Shown: positions 1 to 11,170, counted from the stretch's first letter. The stretch is 64,000 nucleotides of DNA from Chaenocephalus aceratus (GCA_023974075.1 JAMFTG010000318.1:74501-138500); one strand, 5' to 3'. Numbers and translations are program-made. The notes: generated by a model from the letters alone, not told the origin.

Positions 1-529
1 TGTGATACACCTGTAGCGCCTGCCGGAGGGCAGCAGGTTGAACAGGTGAAAGCCGGGGTGTCCTTCATAATGTGTTTGGCTCCACTGAGGCAGCGGGAGG
101 TGAACATGTCCATCAGGGAGGGGAGAGGGCAGCCGATGATCCTCTGTGCTGCTTTTACGACTCTCTGGAGCCTCATCCTGTCGGCCTCGGTGCAGCTGGC
201 GATGTGATGCAGTGTGTCAGTCGGCTCTCGATGGTAGAGCGGTAGAAGGTCACCAGCAGCTTAGTGGCCAAGGTGTTCTTCCTGAGCACCCTCAGGAAGT
301 GCAGACGCTCCTGGGCCTTCTTGATGACAGCTGTGGTGTTGTCCTTCCAGGAAAGGTTGTTGGTGATGAGGACGCCGAGGAACTTGAAGGTGTGACTTTG
401 TGACTTCAGGCTGAGAAAGTTATTAAGGCACAAACTTTTTTTAAACGTCTTTGTTTTCTTCCTTTCCTTGAATTCGTTGACAATAACAAAAATACAGAAT
501 ATCACAATGATGTGCTGATGGAGCAACAT
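1..529 (-). mobile_element. LINE fragment, reverse transcriptase C-terminal region
   Basis: The minus strand encodes the stretch after the RT core typical of teleost non-LTR elements, with blocks such as FKFLGVLITNNLSW, AVIKKAQERLHFLRVLRK and TFYRSTIES. The frame is open from about 529 to 173 and then degrades, although LINE-like sequence continues to base 1. It is a 5'-truncated, dead Rex1- or L2-like copy; which of the two is not certain. The plus-strand ORF over the same bases is a shadow. Confidence 0.75.
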
Positions 530-1249
530 GAGGTCAACTGGGGGGGTTAGAAAGTGTTAAAAGTTTACCAAAAAGAAGAAGTGTGCAAAAAAACTGTTTC
601 ACTTCCATAACTCACAGAGGGGTCGCATGAAACTGTACAAAAGAAAGTTTATGGTGGAAAAAAATTACATTGGGTTTACAACAGACGTCCTTCACTCTCC
701 ACCACTTAACAGTAATTTCCTTGCAAAGATGGATGACATCCAGAATGTGGTTAGCCTAGCTTAGCACAAAGAATGGAAGTAAAGGGAAACTGCTAGCCTA
801 GCTCTGCAGATCTTCTTAGTTTGGTTCATTGTTTTTATCTCATTGGGGAAATGTGCCTTGCAGAAGAGCACTTTGTGTCAGGTTGGAGAAGATCATTTAA
901 TAAGAAGTAGAACCTTTCTTTAGCCAGGAAAATCAATTCAGAACTAATTCTTACTTTCAAGATCAGAAAGTGAAGGTAACATTCACTTTTGTGCAGATTA
1001 AGCATGTTATTGCACCTGTGTACCTGACCTGTTCTGAAGAGTTTCAGTTCAGAAGTATTGTAACAAATACTTGATGTGAAAAGATTGTTTTAATTGTCTA
1101 CACTTTCTTGATCAGCATAAATATGCTTTGGTGAGTTTTATTCTTCCCCCTCCAATTTTAATTCTATCTGAGACGACATTGTACCAACAACATTTGGAAA
1201 ACATTTAATATTAACACACACACACACACCATCAATAATAAAATCTTCT
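530..1249. other. Stretch downstream of c1qa with no recognised gene
   Basis: AT-rich, ordinary-looking sequence with a short (CA)n near 1215. I see no coding exon on either strand and no clear mobile element. Confidence 0.5.
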
Positions 1250-1255
1250 TTTATT
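1250..1255 (-). terminator. Probable polyadenylation signal of c1qa
   Basis: AATAAA on the minus strand, about 135 bases after the c1qa stop codon at 1390-1392. A second AATAAA at 1377-1382 lies only 8 bases after the stop and is a less likely site. Confidence 0.5.
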
Positions 1256-1389
1256 TTAGTTGCATATATACGAAGGGTTCAGAGATATTCCTCTACTGTT
1301 TTATGGAGGATTTCCCCTTCTGGAAACTGCTTTATGTGGCCTCAGATTTGGGGAATTCCTGTGTAAATGATTGCACTTTATTCTAGATT

Positions 1390-3166
1390 TCAGAAGAGCA
1401 GGAAGCCGCTGAAGATGATCTGTTTGGCTTGACTGTCTCTTTGTTCATTGGGTCTCTGCTGGTCTCTGAAGGACTCGAGCCAAACCTTCTGTCCAGCCGC
1501 CAGCTGCAGAACTACGCCGCCCGACAGCACCTGAACACAACACGACACAGAAAATCAGGTAATTACACATGAGTGGTGGAGGGATGGCACATTTGGACGT
1601 TTAGAAATGTAATCTCCAGTAGTAAAAACGCTAGGACATAAAAGAACTACAGCACGGTCACATGAATTCATGTCACCACCGCTAAGCTAAAGGTGGCTAA
1701 TGTTGGGCTATAAAGGAACTACAGCACGGTCACATGACTTCACGTTACCACCACTAAGCTATATATTTGTAGCCTCTATAAAGACGTGTAGCCTACATAA
1801 TTAAGATATTTCAAAATAGTTTTTATAAGGGTTATCACAACAAAGCCGAGCCGGCCAGCTAACCAATCAGAGCAGACTGGGCTCTGCTTTTTGAACATTA
1901 AAACATGGAGACATGTAGAGACACTACACACTGATATACACCTGAACATCAGCAGGAGAGGACTCTTTAAAGTAGAGACACTACATACTGATATACACCT
2001 GAACATCAGCAGGAGAGGACTCTTTAAAGTAGAGACACTACCTACTGATATACACCTGAACATCAGCAGGAGAGGACTCTTTAAAGTAGAGACACTACAT
2101 ACTGATATACACCTGAACATCAGCAGGAGAGGACTCTTTAAAGTAGAGACACTACATACTGATATACACCTGAACATCAGCAGGAGAGGACTCTTTAAAG
2201 TAGAGACACTACATACTGATATACACCTGAACATCAGCAGGAGAGGACTCTTTAAAGTAGAGACACTACATACTGATATACACCTGAACATCAGCAGGAG
2301 AGGACTCTTTAAAGTAGAGACACTACATACTGATATACACCTGAACATCAGCAGGAGAGGACTCTTTAAAGTAGAGACACTACATACTGATATACACCTG
2401 AACATCAGCAGGAGAGGACTCTTTAAAGGAACATGTTTAAAAGTGGCTCTGAAACTGACCTGATCAGCGTTCCTGTTGTAATCACAGAATCCCAGGCTGT
2501 TGGTCAAAGCTTGGCTCGCTATATTCAGACACATGCTCACCTAAAACAGACAAACAAAACAATTGTAAAGGAGTTTGAAGAATGGAAGTGCAGATTACAA
2601 TGTAATGTACAATCTCATCACAAGTAGTGTGAGAAGTATTCAGATCCTTTACTGCCGTTAAAGTACTAGTACTGCTCTGTGGAAAGAATGCAATACGAAT
2701 AAATACTCATTCTACAGAAAAATGGTGTCCATATGTAGTATATTACTAAATATATGACCTTAGTAGATAGTTAATATTGTTGCATCAAGGAAAGTATTAC
2801 TGTTGCCATAAAGTTCAGATATACACATTATTGATGAGGACTTTCTCTTTGTAGTTCATTGACAAATAATGTGGTAAAATGTTTACTTTTGAACCACAGT
2901 ATTTAAAATAAGATCACATTCCACCTCTGCAGATTACATAAAGAAACCTGTTCTTTTGTCCAATGAATGTCTGATAATGTATATTAAACATTTATTTTCA
3001 TTCGAAGATCTGCAGCAGATTAAAAAACACTTTACCTTGGCCATAGAGTGGAAGGTGAAGTAATAAACTCCGGGGACTCTGCAGGTGAAGTGACCTGTGG
3101 CCTCGTTAAAGTCCTTCTCGCCGCCCTCAGGTGTGTTTACCACGGCAGGCCCGTATGTTATCGGCT

Positions 3167-3217
<51 letters not shown>

Positions 3218-3396
3218 ATACAGGTTAAGTCAGAGGTGAATGATTATCTTATTAATTAAGATACTCTGCAGATTTTAAAACATTTAAGAGACTGCACCTG
3301 TCCAAAGCCAGGATAACTGTTGTGAGTCCGAATCGCTGAGAAGGCTGATCGAGCCACCTGAGCCCCCTGTCCTCCTGAAACACACACACACACACA

Positions 3397-3460
<64 letters not shown>

Positions 3461-6177
3461 CACACACACGTTATCACCTGCTGCGGTCCAGTTTTTTAAG
3501 GCAAGATTTCACACAAAGATTATACGAATAAAAGTAAGAGTTAACATGTAGTAACAGTATGTATATGAATAACAACAATAACATGAGTAAAACACAAACT
3601 AGCTGAATGTATACAATATACAGATATCAGGGAAGATAATACAATATTTAATTGCTGGTGCAAGTGTAAGGCTATAAAAGGAACACACATGACTTCACGT
3701 CACCACCACTAAGCTAAAGGTGGCTAATGTTGGGCTATAAAGGAACTACAGCACGGTCACATGACTTCACGTGACCACCGCTAAGCTAAAGGAGGCTAAT
3801 GTTGGGCTATAAAGGAGCTACAGCACGGTCACATGACTTCACGTCACCACCGCTAAGCTAAAGGAGGCTAATGTTGGGCTATAAAGGAACTACAGCACGG
3901 TCACATGACTTCACGTCACCACCGCTAAGCTAAAGGAGGCTAATGATGGGCTATAAAGGAACTACAGCACGGTCACATGACTTCACGTCACCACCGCTAA
4001 GCTAAAGGAGGCTAATGATGGGCTATAAAGGAACTACAGCACGGTCACATGACTTCACGTCACCACCGCTAAGCTAAAGAAGGCTAATGTTGGGCTATAA
4101 AGGAACTACAGCACGGTCACATGACTTCACGTCACCACCGCTAAGCTAAAGGAGGCTAATGATGGGCTATAAAGGAACTACAGCACGGTCACATGACTTC
4201 ACGTCACCACCGCTAAGCTAAAGGTGGCTAATGTTGGGCTATAAAGGAGCTACAGCACGGTCACATGACTTCACGTCACCACCGCTAAGCTAAAGGAGGC
4301 TAATGTTGGGCTATAAAGGAACTACAGCACGGTCACATGACTTCACGTCACCACCGCTAAGCTAAAGGAGGCTAATGATGGGCTATAAAGGAACTACAGC
4401 ACGGTCACATGACTTCACGTCACCACCGCTAAGCTAAAGGTGGCTAATGTTGGGCTATAAAGGAACTACAGCACGGTCACATGACTTCACGTCACCACCG
4501 CTAAGCTAAAGGTGGCTAATGTTGGGCTATAAAGGAACTACAGCACGGTCACATGACTTCACGTCACCACCGCTAAGCTAAAGGTGGCTAATGTTGGGCT
4601 TGATGAGGTTTAGTCGTCTAATTTAGACAACTGTTAGCAATTTTTTTAATTCACCAGTAGGGTGTTTATTAATTTATTCGTAGAACAAAACTTTAAAATC
4701 TCTTCAGCTTTGTTTACCACAGTCCTTTTTTCACCCTAACAACCAATAACTTCCGGGCGAGGGAGCAGGAAGTGATAATATGCTGACTCATTGCCGGGTT
4801 TTAGGACTCATTCCTCGTTTAATTTAAATGTTTTAATGCATGCTTCTTTGGTAACATTAAGCTGTCTTTGGCCCCTTTTCTGCTCTAACAATGTCAATGA
4901 CTAATACAAGTATTCTGATTCTGATTCATGCACCATTCTTTTGTGTATTATCTAGTATGGTTTATACTTTAAGTCGTATCCTTACCAGAGATGATGCCCT
5001 TCCCCTCGGCTCCGGGGTGACCGGGCTCTCCAGGTTGTCCCGCGGCTCCCAGATGTCCTCGGTACCCTTTAAGGCCCATGACCCCCTGCTGGCCTCGTCC
5101 CCCCCGCCTCCCCCTTCAACCTCCTCAGAACCGCCTCATCCACCGGACCCTCCAACATCACTGCTGAAACACACAGACATTAACGATTAAACTGCAGTAA
5201 CTCACTCTGTGGCCACTAGGGGGCGTCAGAAACAAGATGAGAACCAATTAATTATCTTTTAGTAAACCTACGTCAATTTAATAGATATTACATTATTATA
5301 AGTGGGTTAGCGGTTAGAAGTAGCAGATATTTGATCGGTACTAAAACTAAAAGTACTCCTTATGCAGAATGACAATTTTCATAATAGCGTATTGACCCGT
5401 ATTGACAAGTCTAGACTTTTCAATGTAATTACACAGTCACAACAACAGATCGCGCCAAACGAGTGTTCCCCCAAGCGAGAAACCGTCTTAAAGTACGGTA
5501 ACAGCAACAGGAGAGATAGAGATGGAGAGACACAGAGACCAACTCCGATGAAGTGGATACAAATTAGGGAAAGTTAATAAACAAGAGAGGCAAAGTTACA
5601 ATGCCAATTTTAAGATAATGGTGATGAACGAAGCAGAGTCATCAAACAACTGTCGAGCAGCAAAGAAATATGGTGTTACTGAGTGTATTAGAAGATGGCG
5701 AGCCCAAAAAGACCGCCTTAAAACAGTCAGAGAAAAGAAAACGTTTGGCGTCCGGAACAGCATTTGGTCTTCCAAAAAGGTATTTTCCCAAAAATGATTC
5801 TTGAAAAAGAGGGGTCGTCTTATAATCAGGGTCGTCTTATATTCGAGTCAATACGGTCATATATCTATTATGGATGATAATATGTACTAGTACAATTTTG
5901 CAGCTGGTTAAGGTGGAGTTAACTTTAATTAACAAAATATAGCTTCATAATTCATTTGTTATTTAAATGTTTGAACCTGAGGGTGATTGCATGAAAAGAC
6001 AAAACTAAATACAAATTTACCTGTCTCTCCTTCCTCTCCCTTGGCTCCTGGATATCCATCTCTCCCTGGAGCTCCTGCCTCCCCCGCCCGCCCGTCTCTC
6101 GCCCCACAACTCTCATCACATCGGGCAGGAATCAGGGTGAAGACCACCAGAAACACCAGACCATAATAACCTCCCAT
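1390..6177 (-). CDS. c1qa: Complement C1q subcomponent A chain, six coding exons
   Basis: Secreted collagen-like recognition chain of the classical complement pathway. Coding exons on the minus strand: 6177-6021, 5163-4986, 3374-3298, 3164-3036, 2540-2460 and 1530-1390, all with GT/AG borders. After correcting one base (see 5099-5105) it gives 253 residues; human C1QA has 245. Order: signal peptide with hydrophobic core GLVFLVVFTLIP (about 1-19), Cys24 before the collagen arm, Gly-X-Y repeats (GEAGAPGRDGYPGAKGEEGE, then GQQGVMGLKGYRGHLGAAG), then a gC1q domain starting RSAFSAIRT and ending FSGFLLF. C1q-specific cysteines appear in FTCRVPG, VSMCLNI and LGFCDYN. FSAIR and VLSGGVVLQL resemble A chains more than B or C. 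ATG 6177 follows the acceptor at 6188, so the 5' UTR is spliced. The gC1q domain is split by three phase-0 introns, unlike the single intron of the human genes. Confidence 0.88.
1638..1765. repeat. 72-bp minisatellite, two copies, c1qa intron 5
   Basis: Two units of the repeat whose core is GCACGGTCACATGACTTCAC followed by CACCACCGCTAAGCTAAAG. The same family forms the arrays at 3671-4600 and 34026-34743. Confidence 0.85.
1915..2427. repeat. 57-bp minisatellite, 9 copies, c1qa intron 5
   Basis: Exactly nine 57-bp units (513 bp) beginning GTAGAGACACTACATACTG and ending GAGGACTCTTTAAA. As 57 is a multiple of three and no unit has a stop in certain frames, both strands show false ORFs (VETLHTDIHLN... 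and LLLMFRCISV...). The left flank from about 1840 (CCAGCTAACCAATCAGAGCA, then a short link and TTGAACATTAAAACATGGAG) matches the flank of the array at 36091, so the array sits inside a dispersed element. Confidence 0.95.
3171..3472. repeat. Two (CA)n microsatellites flanking c1qa exon 3
   Basis: CA runs at 3171-3207 and 3380-3472. Each abuts an acceptor: the tracts lie 7 bases upstream of exon 4 (3164) and 6 bases upstream of exon 3 (3374) in the transcript direction, so their (TG)n complement takes the place of the pyrimidine tract. Confidence 0.9.
3671..4600. repeat. 72-bp minisatellite, about 13 copies, c1qa intron 2
   Basis: Tandem 72-bp units with core CACGGTCACATGACTTCACG, about 13 by counting that core. 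Units differ at a few sites (GTGG/GAGG, GTTG/GATG). One unit near 3768 reads CACGTGACC, creating a CACGTG E-box. The array lies between exons 2 and 3 of c1qa. Confidence 0.95.
5099..5105 (-). other. c1qa: One-base frameshift in a G7 run, c1qa exon 2
   Basis: On the minus strand the upstream frame reads GPVDEAVLRRLKGEAG and the downstream frame reads GQQGVMGLKGYRG, joined only if this G7 is read as G6. The exon is 178 nt (1 mod 3), but the phases of exons 1 and 3 both require 0 mod 3. So exactly one surplus base is implied, and the homopolymer is the natural place for it. Confidence 0.8.
5385..5858 (+). mobile_element. Pogo/Tigger-type DNA transposon fragment
   Basis: About 5620-5770 on the plus strand reads as a Psq/CENP-B-like helix-turn-helix (MNEAESSNNCRAAKKYGV, then RRWRAQKDRLK). 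The right end (CGTCTTATAATCAGGGTCGT ... GAGTCAATACGG) and the left end (TATTGACCCGTATTGAC) are inverted relatives of each other. The DDE catalytic part is missing. It lies in c1qa intron 1 of the coding region, between 5163 and 6021. Confidence 0.6.
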
Positions 6178-6204
6178 GGTCCAAAACACTGGAGAAGAAT
6201 AAGA

Positions 6205-6530
6205 ACAAGGCAAGTTTATTTATGTTGCAGCTTTCAACACAAGGCAATTCAAAGGGCTTGACAAAAATGAAAGACATTAAGAGCATAAAACACATTAGAA
6301 ACATTAAAAAGCAAAGATAATAAAACATGAATAACAAAAAGGTACATAGATACAAGTTACAGTGCAGTGTGAGATGTGAAAAGTTACATTAAAGCAGCGG
6401 CAACAAGAAAGTCTTCAGCCTGGATTTAAGAGTAGTCAGAGTTGCAGCGGACCTGCAGGTTTCTGGGAGTTTGTTCCAGATATTTGGAAATATCCCAAAC
6501 CAAATTCTCACATTCCTCTACCCCTAATCT
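6205..6530 (-). mobile_element. L2-type LINE 3' end copy
   Basis: CAAGGCAAGTTTATTTATG and the following GGCAATTCAAAGGGCTT match the 3' terminal sequence seen again at 6913 and 59080. It is a minus-strand truncated copy. Confidence 0.7.
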
Positions 6531-6720
6531 TCCTGTGAAATTATAGTTATTTTGACACTTTTTGTTATCGACAACATCTTACATACAGCACACATTACAT
6601 GATTTAAAGATAACAGTTCATTACATGTTAATTAAGATGCTTAATACCTGCAGCAAAGTTCAAGCTTCTGCAAGATGGTTTTCGTAAAAATGAACTGAAA
6701 CTAATTCAAACTAATTAATC
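6531..6720. other. Short AT-rich spacer
   Basis: Lies between two LINE copies; I see nothing in it. Confidence 0.4.
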
Positions 6721-6723
6721 TTA

Positions 6724-6914
6724 GGCAAGGCAAGGCAAGGCAAGGCAAGGCAAGGCAAGGCAAGGCAAGGCAAGGCAAGGCAAGGCAAGGCAAGGCAAGG
6801 CAAGGCAAGGCAAGGCAAGAAGGCAAGGCAAGGCAAGGCAGGCAAGGCAAGGCAAGGCAAGGCAAGGCAAGGCAAGGCAAGGCAAGGCAAGGCAAGGCAA
6901 GGCAAGGCAAGGCA
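6724..6914. repeat. (AAGGC)n pentanucleotide tract, about 38 units
   Basis: Nearly pure AAGGC with one interruption near 6819-6843. It directly abuts the 3' end of the minus-strand LINE that follows, and the LINE terminus itself contains AAGGCAAGG in other copies. The tract is therefore best read as an expanded LINE 3' tail. Confidence 0.9.
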
Positions 6915-7690
6915 ATTTATTTATACAGCACTTTTCAACACAAGGCAATTCAAAGTGCTTTACAAAAAAATGAAACACATTAAGAAAATGGCATTAAAAA
7001 TCAGTCATTAAAAAGAAAAGCTAATAAAATAAACATTAAAGAAAAAGTACATGGATAAAAGTTACAGTGCAGTCTAAGATATGAATAGTTCAATTAAAAG
7101 CAGCGACAAAAAGAAAAGTCTTCAGCCTGGATTTAAAAGTAGTCAGAGTTGCAGCGGACCTGCAGGTTCTGGGAGTTAGTTCCAGATATCTGGAGCATAA
7201 TAACTGAACGCTGCTTCTCCATGTTTAGTTCTGTCTCTGGGGACAGAAAGCTGACCAGTCCCTGAAGACCTGAGAGATCTGGATGGTTCATCATTTAGCA
7301 GGAGGTCAGACATGTATTTTGGGCCTAAACCATTCAGTGCTTTATAAACCAGCAGCAGTATTTAGAAATCTATTCTTTGACACACAGGAAGCCAGTGTAA
7401 AGACTTCAGAGCAGGAGTGATGTGGTCCACTTTCTTAGTGTCAGTGAGGACTCGAGCAGCGGCGTTCTGAATCAGCTGCAGCTTCCTAATAGATGTTTTA
7501 GTGAGACCTGTGAAGACACCATTGCAGTAGTCGAGTCTACTGAAGATAAAAGTATGGACAAGTGTTTCCAAATCCTGCTGTGACATTAGTCTTTTAATCC
7601 TAGATATGTTCTTTAGGTGATAGTAGGCTGATTTAGTAACTGTTTTAATGTTGAAACTCAGGTCAGAGTCCATGACTACACCTAGATTTT
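6913..7690 (-). mobile_element. L2-type LINE, 5'-truncated, RT C-terminus plus 3' UTR
   Basis: Minus-strand frame 7673-7362 encodes MDSDLSFNIKTVTKSAYYHL, then FSRLDYCNGVFTGL and IQNAAARVLTDTKK, then LKSLHWLPV, the standard post-RT block of fish L2 elements. The 3' UTR runs down to the AAGGC tract. It lies in the 5' UTR intron of c1qa. Confidence 0.85.
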
Positions 7691-7847
7691 AAAGGAAACA
7701 TTCATGCAAATGGATAATCAATTTAAAATAATAAACTATAAAATGACTGAGTTTTGTTATATTGCTGTTGACTAATGCTGTAAGTATTGAGTGTTATTTA
7801 TTTTAATATTATATTAAATGTATTATATTTTATATTATTTTACTCAC

Positions 7848-7935
7848 CAGCCAAGTTGTCTGTCTCACCGGCGTGGATTTGGAGCAGCGATGAAAAGACG
7901 AGATTTCCTCTTTTGGTGAACAGATAAAGACGTCT
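7848..7935 (-). other. c1qa: Candidate 5' untranslated first exon of c1qa
   Basis: A strong donor (CTG then GTGAGTA) lies at 7848/7847 on the minus strand. The first coding exon begins at an acceptor with a pyrimidine tract (TTCTTATTCTTCTCCAG) just above 6188, 11 bases before the ATG, so an upstream non-coding exon is expected. The upper limit is arbitrary; the (CA)n at 7945 lies just upstream. Confidence 0.4.
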
Positions 7936-7944
7936 TATTAGAGT

Positions 7945-7949
7945 CACAC

Positions 7950-8036
<87 letters not shown>
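7945..8036. repeat. (CA)n microsatellite
   Basis: About 45 CA units with one CG interruption, just upstream of the candidate c1qa first exon. Confidence 0.95.
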
Positions 8037-8040
<4 letters not shown>

Positions 8041-8406
8041 GAGCAAGGAAATGAAACTCATGATTTGACAGAAAGGAGAGCCAGTTCTTTTAAACGTGTA
8101 GTTTTTAATTAAAGACACTTCATTTTTCTTTTAGACTAATCTAACTGTGTTTGGAACCAAGTAGCACCCAATGACAACAGGGCAGAAAACAATTGCTCCT
8201 AATTTATGTTATTGTCCATAGTGAGAAGAGAAGAGATATGTTGGAAAGATAAGATTAAACTACAACTTAGCAACGGAAAACAAAATGCATTGATTATTAA
8301 AAACATGTAAAAAGTGTAAAGTCATGTTATTTATTCTATTCAATTTCATTTAATACCAATATAACATATCAATATAAATAAACCTCAGTAGATTAACTCA
8401 TCTACA

Positions 8407-8785
8407 TGTAGATGGGTAGGTAATTTTGGAGAAAGCAGCTCGAGTGCGCTAGAATTTGAAAATACACAGCCGGAGAAAATTTGCCACTTCCTCACAGAGC
8501 CCCTCCCCCAACACACACGAACGCGCACATGACCAATGAGGGCACGAGATCAGTGTGTGCCCCGATGGAAGGCTGACAGGCAGGTAGGCCGTGCAGTTAC
8601 TTTAGCCGGCTCAGATGATTGGTCGTGCTTTTTACAGAGCCACGGCTTCCACAGGTGACGTTTCTTTATGGATTTGTTGTCAAAGCACTTCAGATATTCA
8701 TTGCTATCAGGATGTTAAGAGCATTCCATGGAATATAACAACAAGTGTATTTCGAGCCGGTTTCTCAAACTTACCTACCCCACCT
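8407..8785. mobile_element. MITE-like element, family A, copy 1
   Basis: The ends are inverted: GGGTAGGTAATTTTGGAGAAA at left, and TTTCTCAAACTTACCTACCC at right. The interior (CACTTCCTCACAGAGCCCCT, CCAATGAGGGCACGAGATCA) recurs in opposite orientation at 28128-28507 in the DNase gene. Confidence 0.65.
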
Positions 8786-9800
8786 TTAATAACTGCAATG
8801 AAGTTTTTTTGTCACAGCAGTTTTTTTCCACTTGAGAGTTTGTGGCGCTCTCGTGTGTTTATATGATGCAACTACAGCAGAATTAAAATGTTACCTTTGT
8901 TACAGCAGAAAAGAGCCAAAGACAGTGTAGGAGCCATTTTATGGGTGTTGTTGGAATGTCAGTTTACTTTATTTATATTTATACTGCAATATTATTTTGG
9001 ACACTTGGTGGCGGGGGTTAGCCGCACTGGGTGGATAACAGGGGGTCATAGGTGACCCGAGAGGACGCGGACACAGGAGGAAAGAGCCCGGCAGATGCTC
9101 ATACCACAACCTTTGACACAGTATAATTAACCCTTGGTATGCAAAGCTAAATAAACATTATTATAAACCGGAAAATCATCTGTTTCGACTCCACTTCGAG
9201 CAATACAATGACTAACAGAGCACTTATATACTAACAAAGGACTGGCTTATCTAAAGCACTAGTAGCACTTGAAATGTTTTGGCTCTATGAAACCTGATGT
9301 AATTATATGATGCTGTTTTCTTCAAGGTTGGGTCCTGTTGGTGGAATGCACTTATTGTAAGTCGCGTTGGATAAAAGCGTCAGCTAAATGCAATGTAATG
9401 CAATGTTTGTGTCTGCGTCTGGCACTCCTCCTGTGAAGTAATGGCAAAGGATATAGGACATTGGAACATTAAAATGGCCATTACAGACGGCGTAATGTTC
9501 CCTAAGAAGAAGCATGCATCAAATAAATATTTAAGATAACAGTTTTTAAAAGAATTACACAATTTACAAAATACACATCCTGTAACAGTTCTGATGATTT
9601 AGCAGCTAGGAATATATAGCACAGTTATTAACGGCATATATATTGCACTTCATTTGTATTTCACAACAAGGGGTGTTATAGCATAGTCTGTGTTGTTGTG
9701 TGTTGCAGACTGACATACATACAACCTGTAAAATGCAGAGATGAAGTCAAAAGGGAGAATTTATATTTCGTATATTTAATTACCAAAGCCTGAACCACGC
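8786..9800. other. Intergenic stretch with a SINE-type tail
   Basis: No gene seen. Near 9350-9410, GTAAGTCGCGTTGGATAAAA followed by GCGTCAGCTAAATGCAATGT matches the 3' tail shared by fish tRNA-SINEs and their partner LINEs. The remainder is unremarkable. Confidence 0.5.
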
Positions 9801-9883
9801 CTAACTATAAGCTTTATCGAACGTTTTGAAGATTTGATGTAAAGCGTCTTTGAGCATTAGGAAAAGCGCTATAAAAATCCCAT

Positions 9884-9914
<31 letters not shown>

Positions 9915-10120
9915 CATCAGAAGGAAGGTCTTAGACCTAAACGGATATGGTGTCTGCCGCGCGGACATACACTGGAAGCTGATTCCACAAAATGCTCTGA
10001 CTCCCATTTTACTTTTTGAGACTCTGGGAATAACCAATAACCCTGCTGCATTCTGGGAAAGCAATGACCTAATGGGACAGTTGGATATAATTGGCTCGTT
10101 ACGACGGGTGGTGCCTTCCC
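9801..10120 (-). mobile_element. L2-type LINE 3' fragment with (ATT)n
   Basis: The minus strand reads NAAGLLVIPRVSKSKMGVRA, parallel to the fragment at 12464-12661 (NAGLLVVPRVSKSTMGARAF). It is frameshifted and holds a short (ATT)n at 9886-9915. Confidence 0.7.
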
Positions 10121-10570
10121 ATTAAGGTCAAACTCAATGTCATGGCGGGCCACGTCAGCATTATGGTTACACTCAAAGGGCCGGTTGTAACTTTATAAAT
10201 ATACAGCACCAGTCAAAAGTTTGAACACCTTCTCATTCGAAGGTTCTTTCTTTTTTTTTTAAATGTCTAAATTGTAGATTAACACTGAAGACATCAAAAC
10301 TATAAAAGAACACATATGGAATTATCTAGTAAAGAAAAAAGTGTTAAAAAATCCAGAATATGATTTATATTTGAGATTCTTCAAATGAGCCCCCTTTGCC
10401 TTGATGACTCCTGGCTTCGCTATATAAATATATAATATATATTAAATAATGTATTATATCACATTATTGGCTCTGCATTAGATTATTATCAGTACTCGTA
10501 ATAACTTCATAAATAACTACGTCTGAAAGCAGAAGTCTAGGGCAAATAATTGAAAGCAATTAATCAACAA
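10121..10570. mobile_element. Partial hAT MITE (CAGGGGTGTCAAAC family) broken by a Tc1-like end
   Basis: 10125-10195 (GTCAAACTCAATGTCATGGC, GGGCCACGTCAGCATTATGG) and 10430-10560 match the complete copies at 45667 and 53002. Between them, ACAGCACCAGTCAAAAGTTT at 10203 resembles a Tc1/mariner-type terminus. Confidence 0.55.
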
Positions 10571-10978
10571 TTACACCAATTGTATTGAATATAATACTCT
10601 TTGCAAGCTTCACATGAGATGAGGTCACCAGGCCTTGACACCCCTGCATTAAGGGATTAGTAGGCGTGGAGAACATTCCTGTTTGGAGCTCCGTCAGGGC
10701 GTCTACGTTTTGAAGACAGTGAATAACTCATGTGATGAATCCCAACCGTCACACTGCTTTGAAATGCTTGAGTAAACACAGCTTTCCAGAGAAGAGCGAT
10801 AAGAAAACACGGCGAGTTCAGTCTTGTGCTGGTCGTCTGTGTTTGAAGGGAAAACAAATGAGACTAAACTTTGCTTTGTGTTTGTTTTTCATCATCAGGG
10901 AAACACAACAAGAAATATGGAAAATGTAAAATATTCTGTAAAGTAGACTGCAGCCTTATTGCATTGCAAACAACATAT

Positions 10979-11170
10979 AGGCGGCGTGTGGCGCAGTGGG
11001 TAGTGCATTGGTGTTCGGATCAGAGGGGCACAGCAGGTTCAAACCCCACTGCAGTCAGCATGTCGTTGTGTCCCTGAGACACTTCACCCCAAAGTGCTCC
11101 TGTGGGGATTTTCCACAGTATTGAGTATGTAAGTCGCTTTGGATAAAAGCGTCTAACAAGTGACATGTAA
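10979..11170 (+). mobile_element. tRNA-derived SINE, near full length
   Basis: The head has Pol III A-box-like GTGGCGCAGTGGGTAGTGC and B-box-like GGTTCAAACCC. The tail is AAGTCGCTTTGGATAAAAGC with GTCTAACAAGTGACATGTAATG-type ending. The same family was split by an insertion at 28703-30215. A functional tRNA is rejected because the head does not fold into an intact cloverleaf with a proper anticodon arm. Confidence 0.75.

Noticed and set aside
146..403. An 85-codon plus-strand ORF
   Set aside because: Shadow of the LINE reverse transcriptase frame on the minus strand.
1776..2540. ORFs of about 190 to 254 codons with LLLMFRCISV or VETLHTDIHLN repeats (also at 23969, 35940, 36046 and 62919)
   Set aside because: Products of the 57-bp minisatellite. 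Only the N-terminal part of the one at 2540 is real, being c1qa exon 5.
3671..4600. CRISPR-like array
   Set aside because: Units are contiguous 72-bp copies with no unique spacers, and the genome is eukaryotic. The same applies to the other minisatellites.
10979..11060. tRNA gene
   Set aside because: A and B boxes are present but it is the head of a SINE with a conserved tail and a second copy at 28703.
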